A stretch of DNA of 64,000 nucleotides from DASUFE01 sp036274675 (GCA_036274675.1 DASUFE010000105.1:5565-69564), one strand, 5' to 3'; positions 26,115-35,242 are shown, counted from the first letter of the stretch. Translations and numbers: made by a program. The notes: a model not told the origin generated them from the letters alone.

Positions 26115-27813
26115 TTTTCTCGCGGAACATTTTTTCAGGAGCCGATACGCCCAACAAGTTTAACCCATTTCTTACTATTTGTTGCGTTGCTTCGCTTAGC
26201 ACCAGACGCGCGTTTCGAAGCTGCGGATCTTCGATCAGGATCTTATGCCTGTCGTAATAGCCATGAAAATTCGTTGCCAGCTCGCGCAAGTAATAAGTGA
26301 GCTGATGCGGCTCTTCACCCTCCGCCGCCTGCTTGAGAATTTCCGGATAGCGCGCAAGGATTTTTATCAATTCTGTTTCTTCGGGTTCCGTCAGTCTTTC
26401 CAGGCTGGCCAGGCCCATGTCTTTGTCATAACTGAATTTTCTTTCCGGTAGTTTTCCGAATACCCTGCAAATGCGCGCATGAGCGTATTGCACGTAATAC
26501 ACGGGATTCTCATTGTTCTGTTGTAACGCAAGGTCCACGTCGAACACGAATTCGGAATCCGCGCGCCGCGACACCAGGAAGAAACGCACGGCGTCGCGGC
26601 CTACCCAGTCGATCAGGTCGCGCACGGTCACATAGGAGCCGGCGCGTTTGGAAATTTTGACCTCCGTCCCGTTGCGCATGACCTTGACCATGTTGTGCAG
26701 CACGTAATCAGGATAGCCCTTCGGTATACCGATGTTCAGTGCCTGCAGGCCCGCACGGACGCGTGCAACGGTCCCAAAATGATCCGTACCCTGTATATTG
26801 ACGGCGTGCGCAAAGCCGCGCTCCCACTTTGTGACGTGATAGGCCACGTCCGGCACGAAATAGGTGTAGCCGCCGTCGGACTTGCGCATCACCCGGTCCT
26901 TGTCGTCGCCGTATTCGGTGGTGCGCAGCCAGAGGGCGCCGTCCTGTTCGTAGGTTTTGCCGCTCTTGAGCAGCGCCTGCACCGTCGCCTCGACCCGGCC
27001 CTCGGTGTAAAGGCTGGATTCCAGATAGTACACATCGAAGCGGACGCCGAATTTCTGCAGATCGATGTCCTGTTCGTTGCGCAGATAGGTAACCGCGAAT
27101 TTGCGTATAGCGACGAGGTCGTCGGCCTTGCCGTTGGCGACCACCGGTTCCCCGTCCATCGCACGCACGGTTTTCTTCGCCAGGAAGTCGCGCGCGATAT
27201 CCTGGATATATTCACCGTTGTAGGCCGCTTCCGGCCAGCCCGGGTCTCCCGGCTTCAGGCCGCGCGCGCGCGCCTGTACCGATAGCGCCAGATTTTCGAT
27301 CTGCACCCCTGCGTCGTTGTAATAGAACTCACGGCTGACCTGGTAGCCCTGGGTTTCCATCAGCGCTGCGAGCGCGTCGCCGAGCGCGGCCTGTCGGCCA
27401 TGTCCGACGTGCAGGGGGCCGGTAGGATTGGCGGATACGAATTCGATCAGCATGCGCTGTGCCGCGCCCTTTTTGCTGTGGCCGAAGGCAGCGCCCTGCT
27501 GGAGGATGTCGGCGATAATGCCGCTGGAGGCAGCCTGGCTGACGTAAAAGTTGATAAAGCCCGGGCCGGCAATTTCAGTTTTGCGGAGGATGCCCGTGGC
27601 GGGCAGCTTCGCCACCAGCAGTTCGGCCAGCTTGCGCGGGGCCATGCCCGCCGTCTTGGCCAGAGCCATGGCGATATTGCTGGCGAACTCGCCGTGTTCG
27701 GGGTTCTTGTTGTGCAGTACCTGTATCTGATTTTCCCCGCCCGCAGGTATAACCCCTTCAGCTTGCAGAACGGCTACTGCACTACGCACCAGTTGTTCGA
27801 TTTCGGTTTTCAA
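26098..27813 (-). CDS. argS: Arginyl-tRNA synthetase
   Basis: 571 residues, class I synthetase of usual length. The HIGH-like motif is HVGHGRQAAL (about 136-145) and the KMSKS-like motif is KISKRAG, a variant common in ArgRS. The N-terminal Arg-tRNA additional domain and the C-terminal DALR anticodon-binding domain (AHARICRVFG..., ending at NLLGVS) are both present. It charges tRNA-Arg, requiring tRNA for activation. It is the first gene of a two-gene unit with the SPOR gene. In many gammaproteobacteria priA lies directly upstream; here a two-component pair lies between them. Confidence 0.96.
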   Translation of the reverse strand: MKTEIEQLVRSAVAVLQAEGVIPAGGENQIQVLHNKNPEHGEFASNIAMALAKTAGMAPRKLAELLVAKLPATGILRKTEIAGPGFINFYVSQAASSGIIADILQQGAAFGHSKKGAAQRMLIEFVSANPTGPLHVGHGRQAALGDALAALMETQGYQVSREFYYNDAGVQIENLALSVQARARGLKPGDPGWPEAAYNGEYIQDIARDFLAKKTVRAMDGEPVVANGKADDLVAIRKFAVTYLRNEQDIDLQKFGVRFDVYYLESSLYTEGRVEATVQALLKSGKTYEQDGALWLRTTEYGDDKDRVMRKSDGGYTYFVPDVAYHVTKWERGFAHAVNIQGTDHFGTVARVRAGLQALNIGIPKGYPDYVLHNMVKVMRNGTEVKISKRAGSYVTVRDLIDWVGRDAVRFFLVSRRADSEFVFDVDLALQQNNENPVYYVQYAHARICRVFGKLPERKFSYDKDMGLASLERLTEPEETELIKILARYPEILKQAAEGEEPHQLTYYLRELATNFHGYYDRHKILIEDPQLRNARLVLSEATQQIVRNGLNLLGVSAPEKMFREKSDSDE

Positions 27814-28351
27814 TGAAAATTAAATTAAGATGGTCGTGCAAAGAGCGCGGATTCTAGCATGAAGACAAGCCGGAAATGCCGATGTAGAGGAAGTATGGGA
27901 GGCAAGTCCGCGATTTTTAGCGCCCCGCCCCCGCCATTCGGGATTGGACCCGGATGACGGGAGCTAGCCCTGCGGGGTGCCCGGGGATGAAAAAAGTATC
28001 GCAGTGTTTGTGTGAGGGGGAGATGGGGTGACGACCGGTAACACTGCGATACTTAAAACTGAGCCCTTGGCCGACGGTATTCCATGTTCGAGTTCCACTG
28101 GAGCTTGCGCCCCGGTCTCTATCCCTGAACCGCCGACCTGTTCGTCCGTTTAACTCCCTGGCAACAGTTGATACTGTGCCGTGCAGGCATAATGCTGAAA
28201 TACGGGGGTAGCCACAATCAGCCATTAGTATGAGATGGGATGCGAACACTCCAGGCCCCTGACGCAATGGGGCGAGCCGCGGACGGAAAAAAATACTGGT
28301 CGACCGAGACGAGGCATGTAAAATGCCGGGAAGTCTGGAGCGCCTTTATGA
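27814..28351. other. Gap of 538 bases between argS and the LuxR-type regulator
   Basis: No gene seen. It holds a perfect 15-base inverted repeat (27994-28008 / 28040-28054, 31-base loop) and the motif TTAGTATGAG at 28225-28234. That motif also forms half of the palindrome upstream of the partner kinase gene. Both argS and regulator promoters should be here. Confidence 0.5.
27994..28054. repeat. Perfect 15-base inverted repeat with 31-base loop
   Basis: AAGTATCGCAGTGTT (27994-28008) is exactly complementary to 28040-28054. The loop is G-rich. It is about 180 bases upstream of the argS start and 300 bases upstream of the regulator. It could be a structured RNA element or a looping operator. 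Confidence 0.75.
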
Positions 28352-29002
28352 GTGCAGAACGTGAAAATCCTCATCGTTGAAGATCACCAGCTTTTTATAG
28401 AGGGCCTGCGTATCATTCTGGGGGACCTGGTCAGCGCCCCTGAAATCCTCTGCGCCAATACCGCTGCCCGAGCTTTGGAAATCCTTGGCCAGGACCCCGC
28501 GATCAAGCTGATCCTGATGGATATCGGCCTACCCGATATCGATGGCCGCGCCTTGTTGAAAATCCTGCGCTCCCAGGGCTACCGCCAGCCGCTGCTGGTG
28601 GTGTCCGGCTCGGAAAACGTGCAGATCGCCAAGGACATGATGGAATCGGGGGCGCAAGGCTATGTGCTCAAATCCGGCAGCCTGCTGGAATTGCGCAAGG
28701 CCATGCAGACCGTCATCAACGGTGGTCAATATATCCCTCAGGGTTGGCAGGACTTGTTCGCCGCTCCCGACGAGGGCGGTCCCAAGGCGATGGCGAAATA
28801 CCTCCACATCACCGAACGTCAGCTCGACGTTCTGTATCTCCTGGCCAAGGGTCATCCCAACAAGGCGATCGCCGACTGGCTGGGGGTTACCGAGCACACC
28901 GTTAAAACCCATATCCAGGCGCTGTTCGATGCCTTGGGCGTACGCAATCGCACATCCTGCGTGCGCGAGGCGGAACGGCTGGGGTTGCTGACAAAACTCT
29001 GA
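28352..29002 (+). CDS. LuxR/NarL-family response regulator
   Basis: 216 residues from GTG 28352 (GTG 28361 is an alternative). The receiver domain (1-125) has D11 of the acidic pocket, phospho-acceptor D57 in LILMDIGLPD and the lysine of YVLKSG near 107. The C-terminal LuxR-type HTH (about 150-210) has ITERQLDVLYLLAKG and VTEHTVKTHIQALFDALGV. It would bind DNA as a dimer when phosphorylated. It converges with a hybrid histidine kinase only 19 bases away, so the pair is a likely two-component system with divergent promoters at each end. Confidence 0.9.
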   Translation: MQNVKILIVEDHQLFIEGLRIILGDLVSAPEILCANTAARALEILGQDPAIKLILMDIGLPDIDGRALLKILRSQGYRQPLLVVSGSENVQIAKDMMESGAQGYVLKSGSLLELRKAMQTVINGGQYIPQGWQDLFAAPDEGGPKAMAKYLHITERQLDVLYLLAKGHPNKAIADWLGVTEHTVKTHIQALFDALGVRNRTSCVREAERLGLLTKL

Positions 29003-29021
29003 AGGTGGGCCAGTCCCGGCC

Positions 29022-30794
29022 TTATTTCCCCGATAACAGGTTTTGCAAGGTCTCGTAGAATTGCGCGGGCTTGACCGGCTTGTGCAACAGCGCGTAGCCG
29101 CTGGCCTGGGCTTCGCGAATGCGCTCCGGAGCCGTGTCGCCGGTCATGATAATCGCGGGTACCGGCTGCTTCAGGATTTTTTGCACGGCATGGATCGCGT
29201 CGGCGCCGATTTCCTCGTTGCGCAGGCGGTAATCGCAGACGATCAGGTCGGGCGGATTGGCCGCCGTGCGGGTTACTTGCACGGCTTCCACGGCCGAGCT
29301 TGCCGTCAGCACCCGGCATTTCCACGCCTGCAGAATCGCCGACATCGCGTTCAGTATTTCCTTTTCATCATCGATGACCAGAATCGTTTTCCGGTTCAGC
29401 AACAGCTCATCCGCCGACCGGGACTCCGCCCCGGAACGCGGCCGCGAGCGCGCCAGCGGCGCCCGGATGCGGAACAGTGAACCCTTGCCGACGCGGGAAT
29501 CCAGGGTGAGCGCGTGCTTCAACAGCGCGCACAACCGTTGGCAGATCGCCAACCCCAATCCAAGGCCTTTGCTGCGGTCGCGTTCCGGATTGTTAAGCTG
29601 ATAGAACTCATTGAAGATACGCTGCTGTTCGTTTTCCGGTATCCCGATTCCCGTATCCCAGATTTCAATCGAAACTCCCGGGCCGCGTTGGCGGCACGCC
29701 AGCAGTACGCCGCCGTGCCGGGTGTAACGCAACGCATTGCTTACCAGGTTACGGATCACGTTGGTCAGCAGCACGGGGTCGGAATGCACGGCGAGCGAGG
29801 TGTCGCGAACGCGGAATTCGAGGTTGAGCCTTTCGGCCTGAGCCTGGAATTCGCTCCGCATCTGGTTGAATATCGATTGCAGGCGGATATCGGCGGCATT
29901 GACCTTGACCACTCCCGCATCGAGCTTCGAAATATCCAGCAGCGAGGACAGCAGCTCGTCGATCGACTCGATCGATTTTTCCAGGTGCTCCATGATGTCC
30001 TGGCCCTTGTCGCTGGTCACTTCGTATTTGAGCGCGCTGGCGAAGAGAGCGAGCGCATGCACCGGCTGGCGCAGGTCGTGGCTGGCGGAGGCGAGGAACT
30101 GGGTTTTCGCGCGGTTCGCCTGTTCGGCCTGCGTTTTCTGCTCGCGCAGCTTTTCGATCAGCTCGAGGTTCTCGAAGCGCAGGCGGATGCTTTCGCGGAT
30201 GTTCTTGTTCGAGACATGTCCCATGCGCAGCACCAGCAACAGGAAGATGCTGGACAGCGCGCCGAGACTGATCCAGATGGGCGTGCCCTTGCTGAACATG
30301 TTGATGATCACCAGGCCGACCGACGCCAGCGCATAGGCGTAGAAACTCGGCAGCCAGTAACTGGTCGTGATCACGGACCCCGCGGCCAGGCCAATAATTA
30401 CAGTGAGTATGAAAACCTGGTGCGGCGTCGAGTTCGGCACGATGAAGAAGATCCCGGCGAAACCCCAGACCACGCCCGCGATGAAGGTGGATGCGGCGAA
30501 ATAATTCCCCCAGCGCGGCGCTTCATGGGTGGGCGGGTTGCGCCGGCTGTAGGCGCGCAGCAGCAGCGCCCGCAGCAGGAACACGCTGTAGGAGACCAGG
30601 CCCCAGCCGAGCAGCAGCGGCTTGGATATTTGGTCCCACAGGACGATGATGGATACGGCGGGGAAGACCAGCAGTCCCAACAGGGTGACGCCGACATTAC
30701 GGTACTGGAAACGGACTGCGTCCGCGGTTATGCGCTCGTCGTTCGTCAATTGTGCCTGGCTGCTCACCCGAGACTTCTCCGCTACCACAGTCAT
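29022..30794 (-). CDS. Hybrid sensor histidine kinase with six membrane segments and C-terminal receiver
   Basis: 590 residues. About six hydrophobic segments in 35-190, no periplasmic sensor domain, so the membrane part itself is likely the sensor. The DHp helix has SASHDLRQPVHAL with phospho-accepting H239. HATPase motifs are NLVSNALRY (N box), DTGIGIP (G1) and KGLGLGLAI (G2). A receiver domain follows (about 470-588) with IDDE and the acceptor Asp in LIVCDYRL. It overlaps no gene but converges with the LuxR-type regulator. Signal unknown; an 18-base palindrome lies 57 bases upstream. Confidence 0.9.
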   Translation of the reverse strand: MTVVAEKSRVSSQAQLTNDERITADAVRFQYRNVGVTLLGLLVFPAVSIIVLWDQISKPLLLGWGLVSYSVFLLRALLLRAYSRRNPPTHEAPRWGNYFAASTFIAGVVWGFAGIFFIVPNSTPHQVFILTVIIGLAAGSVITTSYWLPSFYAYALASVGLVIINMFSKGTPIWISLGALSSIFLLLVLRMGHVSNKNIRESIRLRFENLELIEKLREQKTQAEQANRAKTQFLASASHDLRQPVHALALFASALKYEVTSDKGQDIMEHLEKSIESIDELLSSLLDISKLDAGVVKVNAADIRLQSIFNQMRSEFQAQAERLNLEFRVRDTSLAVHSDPVLLTNVIRNLVSNALRYTRHGGVLLACRQRGPGVSIEIWDTGIGIPENEQQRIFNEFYQLNNPERDRSKGLGLGLAICQRLCALLKHALTLDSRVGKGSLFRIRAPLARSRPRSGAESRSADELLLNRKTILVIDDEKEILNAMSAILQAWKCRVLTASSAVEAVQVTRTAANPPDLIVCDYRLRNEEIGADAIHAVQKILKQPVPAIIMTGDTAPERIREAQASGYALLHKPVKPAQFYETLQNLLSGK

Positions 30795-30850
30795 TTAGGT
30801 CTCCCAGTCCCTGGCGAGCGGGCAGTATACGTTGCCCGGCCCACCCTCGT

Positions 30851-30868
30851 CTCATACTTTAGTATGAG
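30851..30868. promoter_or_regulatory. Perfect 18-base palindrome upstream of the kinase gene
   Basis: CTCATACT-TT-AGTATGAG, 57 bases before the kinase ATG. The right half with its flanking TT (TTAGTATGAG) recurs at 28225-28234 upstream of the response regulator. A dimeric regulator, perhaps the LuxR-type partner itself, is a plausible ligand. Confidence 0.5.
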
Positions 30869-30964
30869 GCTCGAAGCGGCGGATCTGACCGCCATATTGT
30901 TCTTTCAGGCGTACTTTATATCCCAAGCCTCAGTGACATTTTGAGGCAGATCAAGCAATGCTGT

Positions 30965-33208
30965 TCAGAACATTTCGACAGGATCCACATCGATGGACCA
31001 GCGCACGGAGCGGCGTTCCGGCAGTTGTTCCGTTACGAGAGTAATGCAATCCAGGGCATTGTGCAGGGCGCGCGCCTGATCCGACTGTAACAGCAGCTGG
31101 GCGCGGTAACGCCCGGCGCGACGCTCCATCGGAGCGGGGGCGGGACCGAGCAGCGCGACCGGCGGGCCGATGCGGGATTGCAGATGAGCGCGCAGCGAGG
31201 ACAGGAATTGCAAAGCTTTGCCGGCGGTAGGTGCTTCGGCCCGCACCAGCACCATGCGTGTATACGGCGGCAATCCCGCGGCCTGGCGTTCCTCGAGCGC
31301 GGCATCGGCAAATTCGCGGTAGCCGCGGGTGATCAGCAGTTGCAGCAGGGGATGCTGCGGTTGATGGCTCTCGATCAGGACCTCGCCCGGACGTTCGGCG
31401 CGCCCGGCGCGCCCGGAAACCTGCGTTACCAGTTGCGCCATGTATTCCGTGCTGCGGAAATCCGCGCTGAACAGCGCCTGGTCAATGCCGAGAATGCCGA
31501 CGCAGGTTACCTGCGGAAAATGGTGTCCCTTGGCCAGCATTTGAGTGCCAATCAGTATTCGCGCTTGCCCGCTCTGTGCTTTTTGCAGGCTCCGTTCGAG
31601 CGAACCCTTACGGCGTGTAGTGTCGCGGTCGATGCGCACGATTTCATAGCCCGGGAATTGCCCGGAGAAAAAATCCTCCATCTGTTCCGTGCCAAGGCCC
31701 ACGATCAGCAGGCTGGCGCCGTTACAGGACGGACAGGCCGTATCGAGCGGCCGTTCCGAGCCGCAGTGGTGACAGCGCAGACGGTTGCTTGCGCGGTGCA
31801 CGGTCAAATGGGCATCGCAACGCCGGCATTCGGCATGCCATCCGCAGTCGTGGCAGATGTAAACCGGCGCGTAACCGCGGCGGTTCAGAAAGATCAGTGC
31901 CTGATTGCCCGCTTCCAGGTGTTCGCGGACGCGCTGCAGCAGCGCGGAAGAAACGGGCTGGTCGAGCGGTATCCGGCGCGCGTCGACCACGCCGATGCGC
32001 GGCAGTTGGGCCTGGCCGGTCCGGGCCGGCAAGTGCAGCCGCTGGTAACGCGCCTGCAGGCAGTTATGCAGGCTTTCCAGGCTGGGGGTGGCCGAGCCGA
32101 GGACGACCGGTATATCGAGCTGCTGCGCGCGTACTACCGCCAGGTCGCGGGCGTGATAACGCCAGCCCTCCTGCTGTTTGAAGGAATGGTCGTGTTCTTC
32201 GTCGACTATAATGATTCCGGGCTTTGCCAATGGCGTAAAGACAGCCGAACGGGTACCGATGATCACGCGCGCTTCGTTGCCGCGCGCGGCGAGCCATGCG
32301 TTCAGGCGCTCACGGTCCCCGAGATCCGAATGCATGACGGCGATCGGCACTGGCAGGCGTTCCTCGAAGCGCTGCAACAGCTGGGGGGTCAGGCCGATCT
32401 CGGGCACCAGCACCAATGCCTGCCGCCCCATTGCGAGAACCTGCTCGATTACATGCAGATAAACTTCGGTTTTGCCGCTGCCGGTAACGCCCTCAAGCAG
32501 CCAGCGTTTGAACCCATCCAGCGAGCAGCCGATAGCTTGCACCGCAAGCCGCTGGTCATTGTTCAGATCGGGCGAGTGCTGGAAGGACGCCCGGGGTTCC
32601 CGCACACTGTGCGCGGAGAAATATATGGTTTCCTGGTGCACCAGTTGCTTTTTCAGCAAGGCCTGCATGGGGGCGCGCCACTGACTCATGCGCTGGTTCA
32701 GGGCTTCCGATGTCAGTCCTGCGGCGTGTTGCTGCAATAGCTTCAGCAAAGCCTGCTGTTTCGGGGCCCTCTGCGCCAGTTCGGCATCGAAATCCATACC
32801 GGCAGGCGTCAGCCGCCACAGGTTTTCCGTTTGCCGGGCGGCGGGTTCTCCGCGACGAAGCAGCGTAGGCAGCATGTGATGCAGTACTTCACCTGCCGGA
32901 TGGTGGTAATAATCAGCCGCCCAGCGGCCGAGCGTCAGCAAGTCCGGGGTCAGGACGGGTGTTTCGTCGATAACCTGTGAAACCGGCTTGAGCTTGCGCG
33001 CATCAACAGCGGATTGGTCGCGTGTTTCGAGCAGAATACCGACCGTGCTGCGCCTGCCAAAGGGCACCAGCACTCTGATGCCGGGTGTGGGAGGGGTAAA
33101 AAATTGCCGCGGAGCGTGATAATCGAAGCCCTTGTGCAACGGAGCCGCTACTGCTATGCGCCAGATCGGCTGGTTTGCGGTTGCAGGATGCTCGGGCCGG
33201 TCATGCAT
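30965..33208 (-). CDS. priA: Primosomal protein N' (replication restart helicase PriA)
   Basis: 747 residues. N-terminal 3'-DNA-binding domain (VAAPLHKGFDYHAP), Walker A GVTGSGKT, Walker B DEEHDHSF, and the zinc-binding cysteine cluster (pairs of Cys in CHDCGWHAECRRCD and CHHCGSERPLDTACPSC). The helicase motifs SATPS and QVSGRAGR are present. PriA reloads DnaB at collapsed forks. Single gene on the minus strand; the sequence upstream is AT-rich and carries DnaA boxes. Confidence 0.97.
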   Translation of the reverse strand: MHDRPEHPATANQPIWRIAVAAPLHKGFDYHAPRQFFTPPTPGIRVLVPFGRRSTVGILLETRDQSAVDARKLKPVSQVIDETPVLTPDLLTLGRWAADYYHHPAGEVLHHMLPTLLRRGEPAARQTENLWRLTPAGMDFDAELAQRAPKQQALLKLLQQHAAGLTSEALNQRMSQWRAPMQALLKKQLVHQETIYFSAHSVREPRASFQHSPDLNNDQRLAVQAIGCSLDGFKRWLLEGVTGSGKTEVYLHVIEQVLAMGRQALVLVPEIGLTPQLLQRFEERLPVPIAVMHSDLGDRERLNAWLAARGNEARVIIGTRSAVFTPLAKPGIIIVDEEHDHSFKQQEGWRYHARDLAVVRAQQLDIPVVLGSATPSLESLHNCLQARYQRLHLPARTGQAQLPRIGVVDARRIPLDQPVSSALLQRVREHLEAGNQALIFLNRRGYAPVYICHDCGWHAECRRCDAHLTVHRASNRLRCHHCGSERPLDTACPSCNGASLLIVGLGTEQMEDFFSGQFPGYEIVRIDRDTTRRKGSLERSLQKAQSGQARILIGTQMLAKGHHFPQVTCVGILGIDQALFSADFRSTEYMAQLVTQVSGRAGRAERPGEVLIESHQPQHPLLQLLITRGYREFADAALEERQAAGLPPYTRMVLVRAEAPTAGKALQFLSSLRAHLQSRIGPPVALLGPAPAPMERRAGRYRAQLLLQSDQARALHNALDCITLVTEQLPERRSVRWSIDVDPVEMF

Positions 33209-33733
33209 GGCGACACTCTAGCACTAAGAACCCCCTGATTGAATTCGCGCGCAGTCAGGATTTTTGCGAAACGAGTAAAAAAGCGGGATGCACCTTTGTC
33301 TTGAGATTCTATATGTATGCAGGATCCGGTCCGATGCCGGCGAGAGTTAACATGTGTTTGTCTCTTGAGCGTCTCCGAGGCGCGTGTTCGGCGCGGCATC
33401 CTGCAAATTTCCTTCCAGCATTCCCTCGCTATGCCGTTTCTGTTGTGCATGCACCGGACTGCGCGCGGCACGGCTATGCTTTTTGCCGCCGACACTGCCG
33501 AAATTTTCGGGGCATGTGCGGCAAAACTGCGGTTTTTGCGCGAGTGATCATATTGAAAGCCGGGCGAGACTAAAGATCTTGTAAATTTTTCCGATGACAG
33601 CGCATGCAAAACAAAATTTTCTGTATGAAATGCAAAATTTTTTTGTTGTAACAGAAAATTTCCGCGCTGACATCATTTGAAGTTAATTATGGTCAGCGAT
33701 TGCTAACTCATTGTCAGGCTTGAAGAATTTTTT

Positions 33734-33756
33734 TTATCCACAAAATCTGTGGATAA
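33734..33756. promoter_or_regulatory. Inverted pair of perfect DnaA boxes
   Basis: TTATCCACA (33734-33742) and its exact complement TGTGGATAA (33748-33756), separated by five bases. Both equal the strict DnaA-box consensus. They lie in the AT-rich region upstream of priA. May be a DnaA-regulated site, or a simple hairpin. Confidence 0.55.
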
Positions 33757-33819
33757 CTGTGTGTATAGCGCAGTAATTTGATTCAGAAAGCGGCTCATTT
33801 ATTACAGATTTATTAAATT

Positions 33820-33834
33820 GGTCAAAAATTGACC
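33820..33834. promoter_or_regulatory. Perfect palindrome GGTCAA-AAA-TTGACC
   Basis: 15-base perfect inverted repeat in the AT-rich region, about 245 bases before the sigma-factor frame. Operator-like in size; no regulator assigned. Confidence 0.35.
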
Positions 33835-34079
33835 ACTGCATTTTCTGTTTAAGAATCAACTATTTAATAGCAGAAGACCCGCGCTTTGAAAAAACGTTCA
33901 CGCGGTTCAACAGTCATTTTGCCAGCGGTTCCGGGCGATGTGTATAAAGGCTAAAAAAGCGGGCAAAAGTATTGAGTTCGGTATTTGACTGTGTTAGGTG
34001 CGCGGCATGTTCAATCGTGTCAACCGATGGTCGTTGACTGCGTTTTCATTAATGAGATCGCAAAACTTCACGCGTTTTT

Positions 34080-34694
34080 ATGTACGCTACAACTGTTGGC
34101 GTTTTAATTCATGCAGGTGCGGCCGGCTCGGGAGCGACTATCCTGGATAAAATTACGCAGCTGAATTTTTTTCTTGCGCAAATCGAGCGCCGCTCATTGC
34201 GAATCGCCGAACTGGCGGTGCGTCAACGCGAAGATGCGCTGGATCTGGTCCAGGAGAGCATGCTGAAGCTGGCTGAAAAATACGTGAACAAACCGGCGGA
34301 GCAGTGGGCTCCGCTTTTTTACCGGATTCTGCAGAGCAAAATTCGTGATTGGTATCGCCGCCAGGCTGCTCGCGGCAGGATTTTCGGCGCGCTAAAGGAA
34401 TATTTCGGAGACGACGCCGGGGATCCGCTGCATCTGGTTGAGGATACTTCCCCCGGTCCCGTCCGGCGACTGGAGATCGAGCAGGCCACCCCTGCCCTGG
34501 CCGAGGCCTTGCGGCGACTGCCGCTGCGCCAGCAACAGGTTTTTCTGCTGCGGGCCTGGGAAGGGCTGGATGTACAGCAGACGGCCATTGCGATGAAATG
34601 CGGAACCGGCAGCGTTAAGACTCATTACCATCGCGCCCTACAGACTCTGCGCGAACTGTTGCAGGATCATCGAGAGGTTTGCGGCCATGAATGA
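34080..34694 (+). CDS. Sigma-70 family (ECF-like) RNA polymerase sigma factor
   Basis: Up to 204 residues. Region 2 has LDLVQESMLKLAEKYVN and a WAPLFYRILQSKIRDWYRR segment; region 4 has ALRRLPLRQQQVFLLRAWEG and an HTH around QQTAIAMKCGTGSVKTHYHRALQTL. The family normally begins near LDKITQLNFFL, about residue 22 here. The annotated ATG 34080 has no ribosome site, and the first in-frame codon after a GGGAG (34130-34134) is a CTG near 34143, so the start is uncertain. The following DUF3619 gene overlaps by 8 bases, a conserved pairing where the second protein is taken to act as anti-sigma factor. Confidence 0.82.
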   Translation: MYATTVGVLIHAGAAGSGATILDKITQLNFFLAQIERRSLRIAELAVRQREDALDLVQESMLKLAEKYVNKPAEQWAPLFYRILQSKIRDWYRRQAARGRIFGALKEYFGDDAGDPLHLVEDTSPGPVRRLEIEQATPALAEALRRLPLRQQQVFLLRAWEGLDVQQTAIAMKCGTGSVKTHYHRALQTLRELLQDHREVCGHE

Positions 34695-35052
34695 CATGGA
34701 ACAATCGGAGATCGAGTTCAGGCGGCGCGTCAAAGAGCAACTGGATGCCGGAATTTCCGGTCTCGACGAAGCTGCGCTGGCGCGGCTGCGCGCGGCTCGC
34801 GAACAGGCGCTGGCAATCGCGCGCGCCAAACAGCGAATTACGGATAACCGGCAGCCGTTCCGGCTGGGGTTTGCCATGGCGGCGATGCTCGTGGCTGTCA
34901 TGACATGGCGATTGCTGCCGACTCACTGGTCCGGATCGCCGCCCGGCGATATGACGGATGACCTGGAAATGCTGATCGCCGAGGATGAAGTGGATTTTTA
35001 CGCGGACATGGAGTTTCTGATATGGCTGGAGCAACAGGATCATGCGAGTTGA
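34687..35052 (+). CDS. DUF3619-like protein, probable anti-sigma partner
   Basis: 121 residues. A charged N-terminal half rich in Arg/Glu (1-60), then one membrane segment (about 59-78, RLGFAMAAMLVAVMTWRLL), then a short acidic C-terminal part. Such single-pass proteins encoded directly after ECF-like sigma factors are annotated DUF3619 and thought to hold the sigma factor at the membrane. Start overlaps the sigma stop by 8 bases; the next gene starts 11 bases before this stop, so the three are translationally coupled. Confidence 0.7.
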   Translation: MNDMEQSEIEFRRRVKEQLDAGISGLDEAALARLRAAREQALAIARAKQRITDNRQPFRLGFAMAAMLVAVMTWRLLPTHWSGSPPGDMTDDLEMLIAEDEVDFYADMEFLIWLEQQDHAS

Positions 35053-35242
35053 AACTCTGCTATTAACCCTGGTCATTGCCACGGGTGTATACGCGGCGGA
35101 CAAGCCGGAGCCTTTGAGCCTGGAGTTTCTGGATTTCCTCGGCGAAAACTCCGAACAGGACGAGATGCTGGAATTATTGATTGAGGCGGAAGGCGCGCCG
35201 GACCACGGCCGGCCGGAAGCGGGAGCGGATGAAGATGACTAA
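35042..35242 (+). CDS. Small secreted acidic protein of the sigma-factor cluster
   Basis: 66 residues. Signal peptide 1-19 (cleavage after GVYA), then an acidic 47-residue mature part with SLEFLDFLGE, a short motif I have also noted in small proteins of comparable sigma/DUF3106 clusters. No function known. Translation overlaps both neighbours (ATG 35042 lies before the upstream stop; the downstream start at 35229 lies before this stop). Likely co-expressed with the DUF3106 protein. Confidence 0.65.
   Translation: MRVETLLLTLVIATGVYAADKPEPLSLEFLDFLGENSEQDEMLELLIEAEGAPDHGRPEAGADEDD

Larger units (their letters stand above)
33209..34079. other. 870-base AT-rich intergenic region between priA and the sigma factor
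   Basis: No convincing gene; short frames around 33175-33609 lack ribosome sites and recognisable content. From about 33590 the sequence is clearly AT-rich. It contains a pair of exact DnaA boxes (33734-33756), a perfect GGTCAA-AAA-TTGACC palindrome (33820-33834), and A/T tracts. Promoters for both divergent genes must lie here. Confidence 0.5.

Noticed and set aside
29514..30944. 476-residue + strand ORF
   Set aside because: Antisense to the hybrid histidine kinase.
31178..32740. 520-residue + strand ORF
   Set aside because: Antisense to priA; no recognisable domain.
33175..33609. Short ORFs on both strands upstream of priA
   Set aside because: No ribosome site, no coding signal, no family resemblance.
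33734..33756. Chromosomal replication origin
   Set aside because: Only two DnaA boxes, no dnaA, gidA or rpmH nearby and no 13-mer repeats; kept only as a finding.
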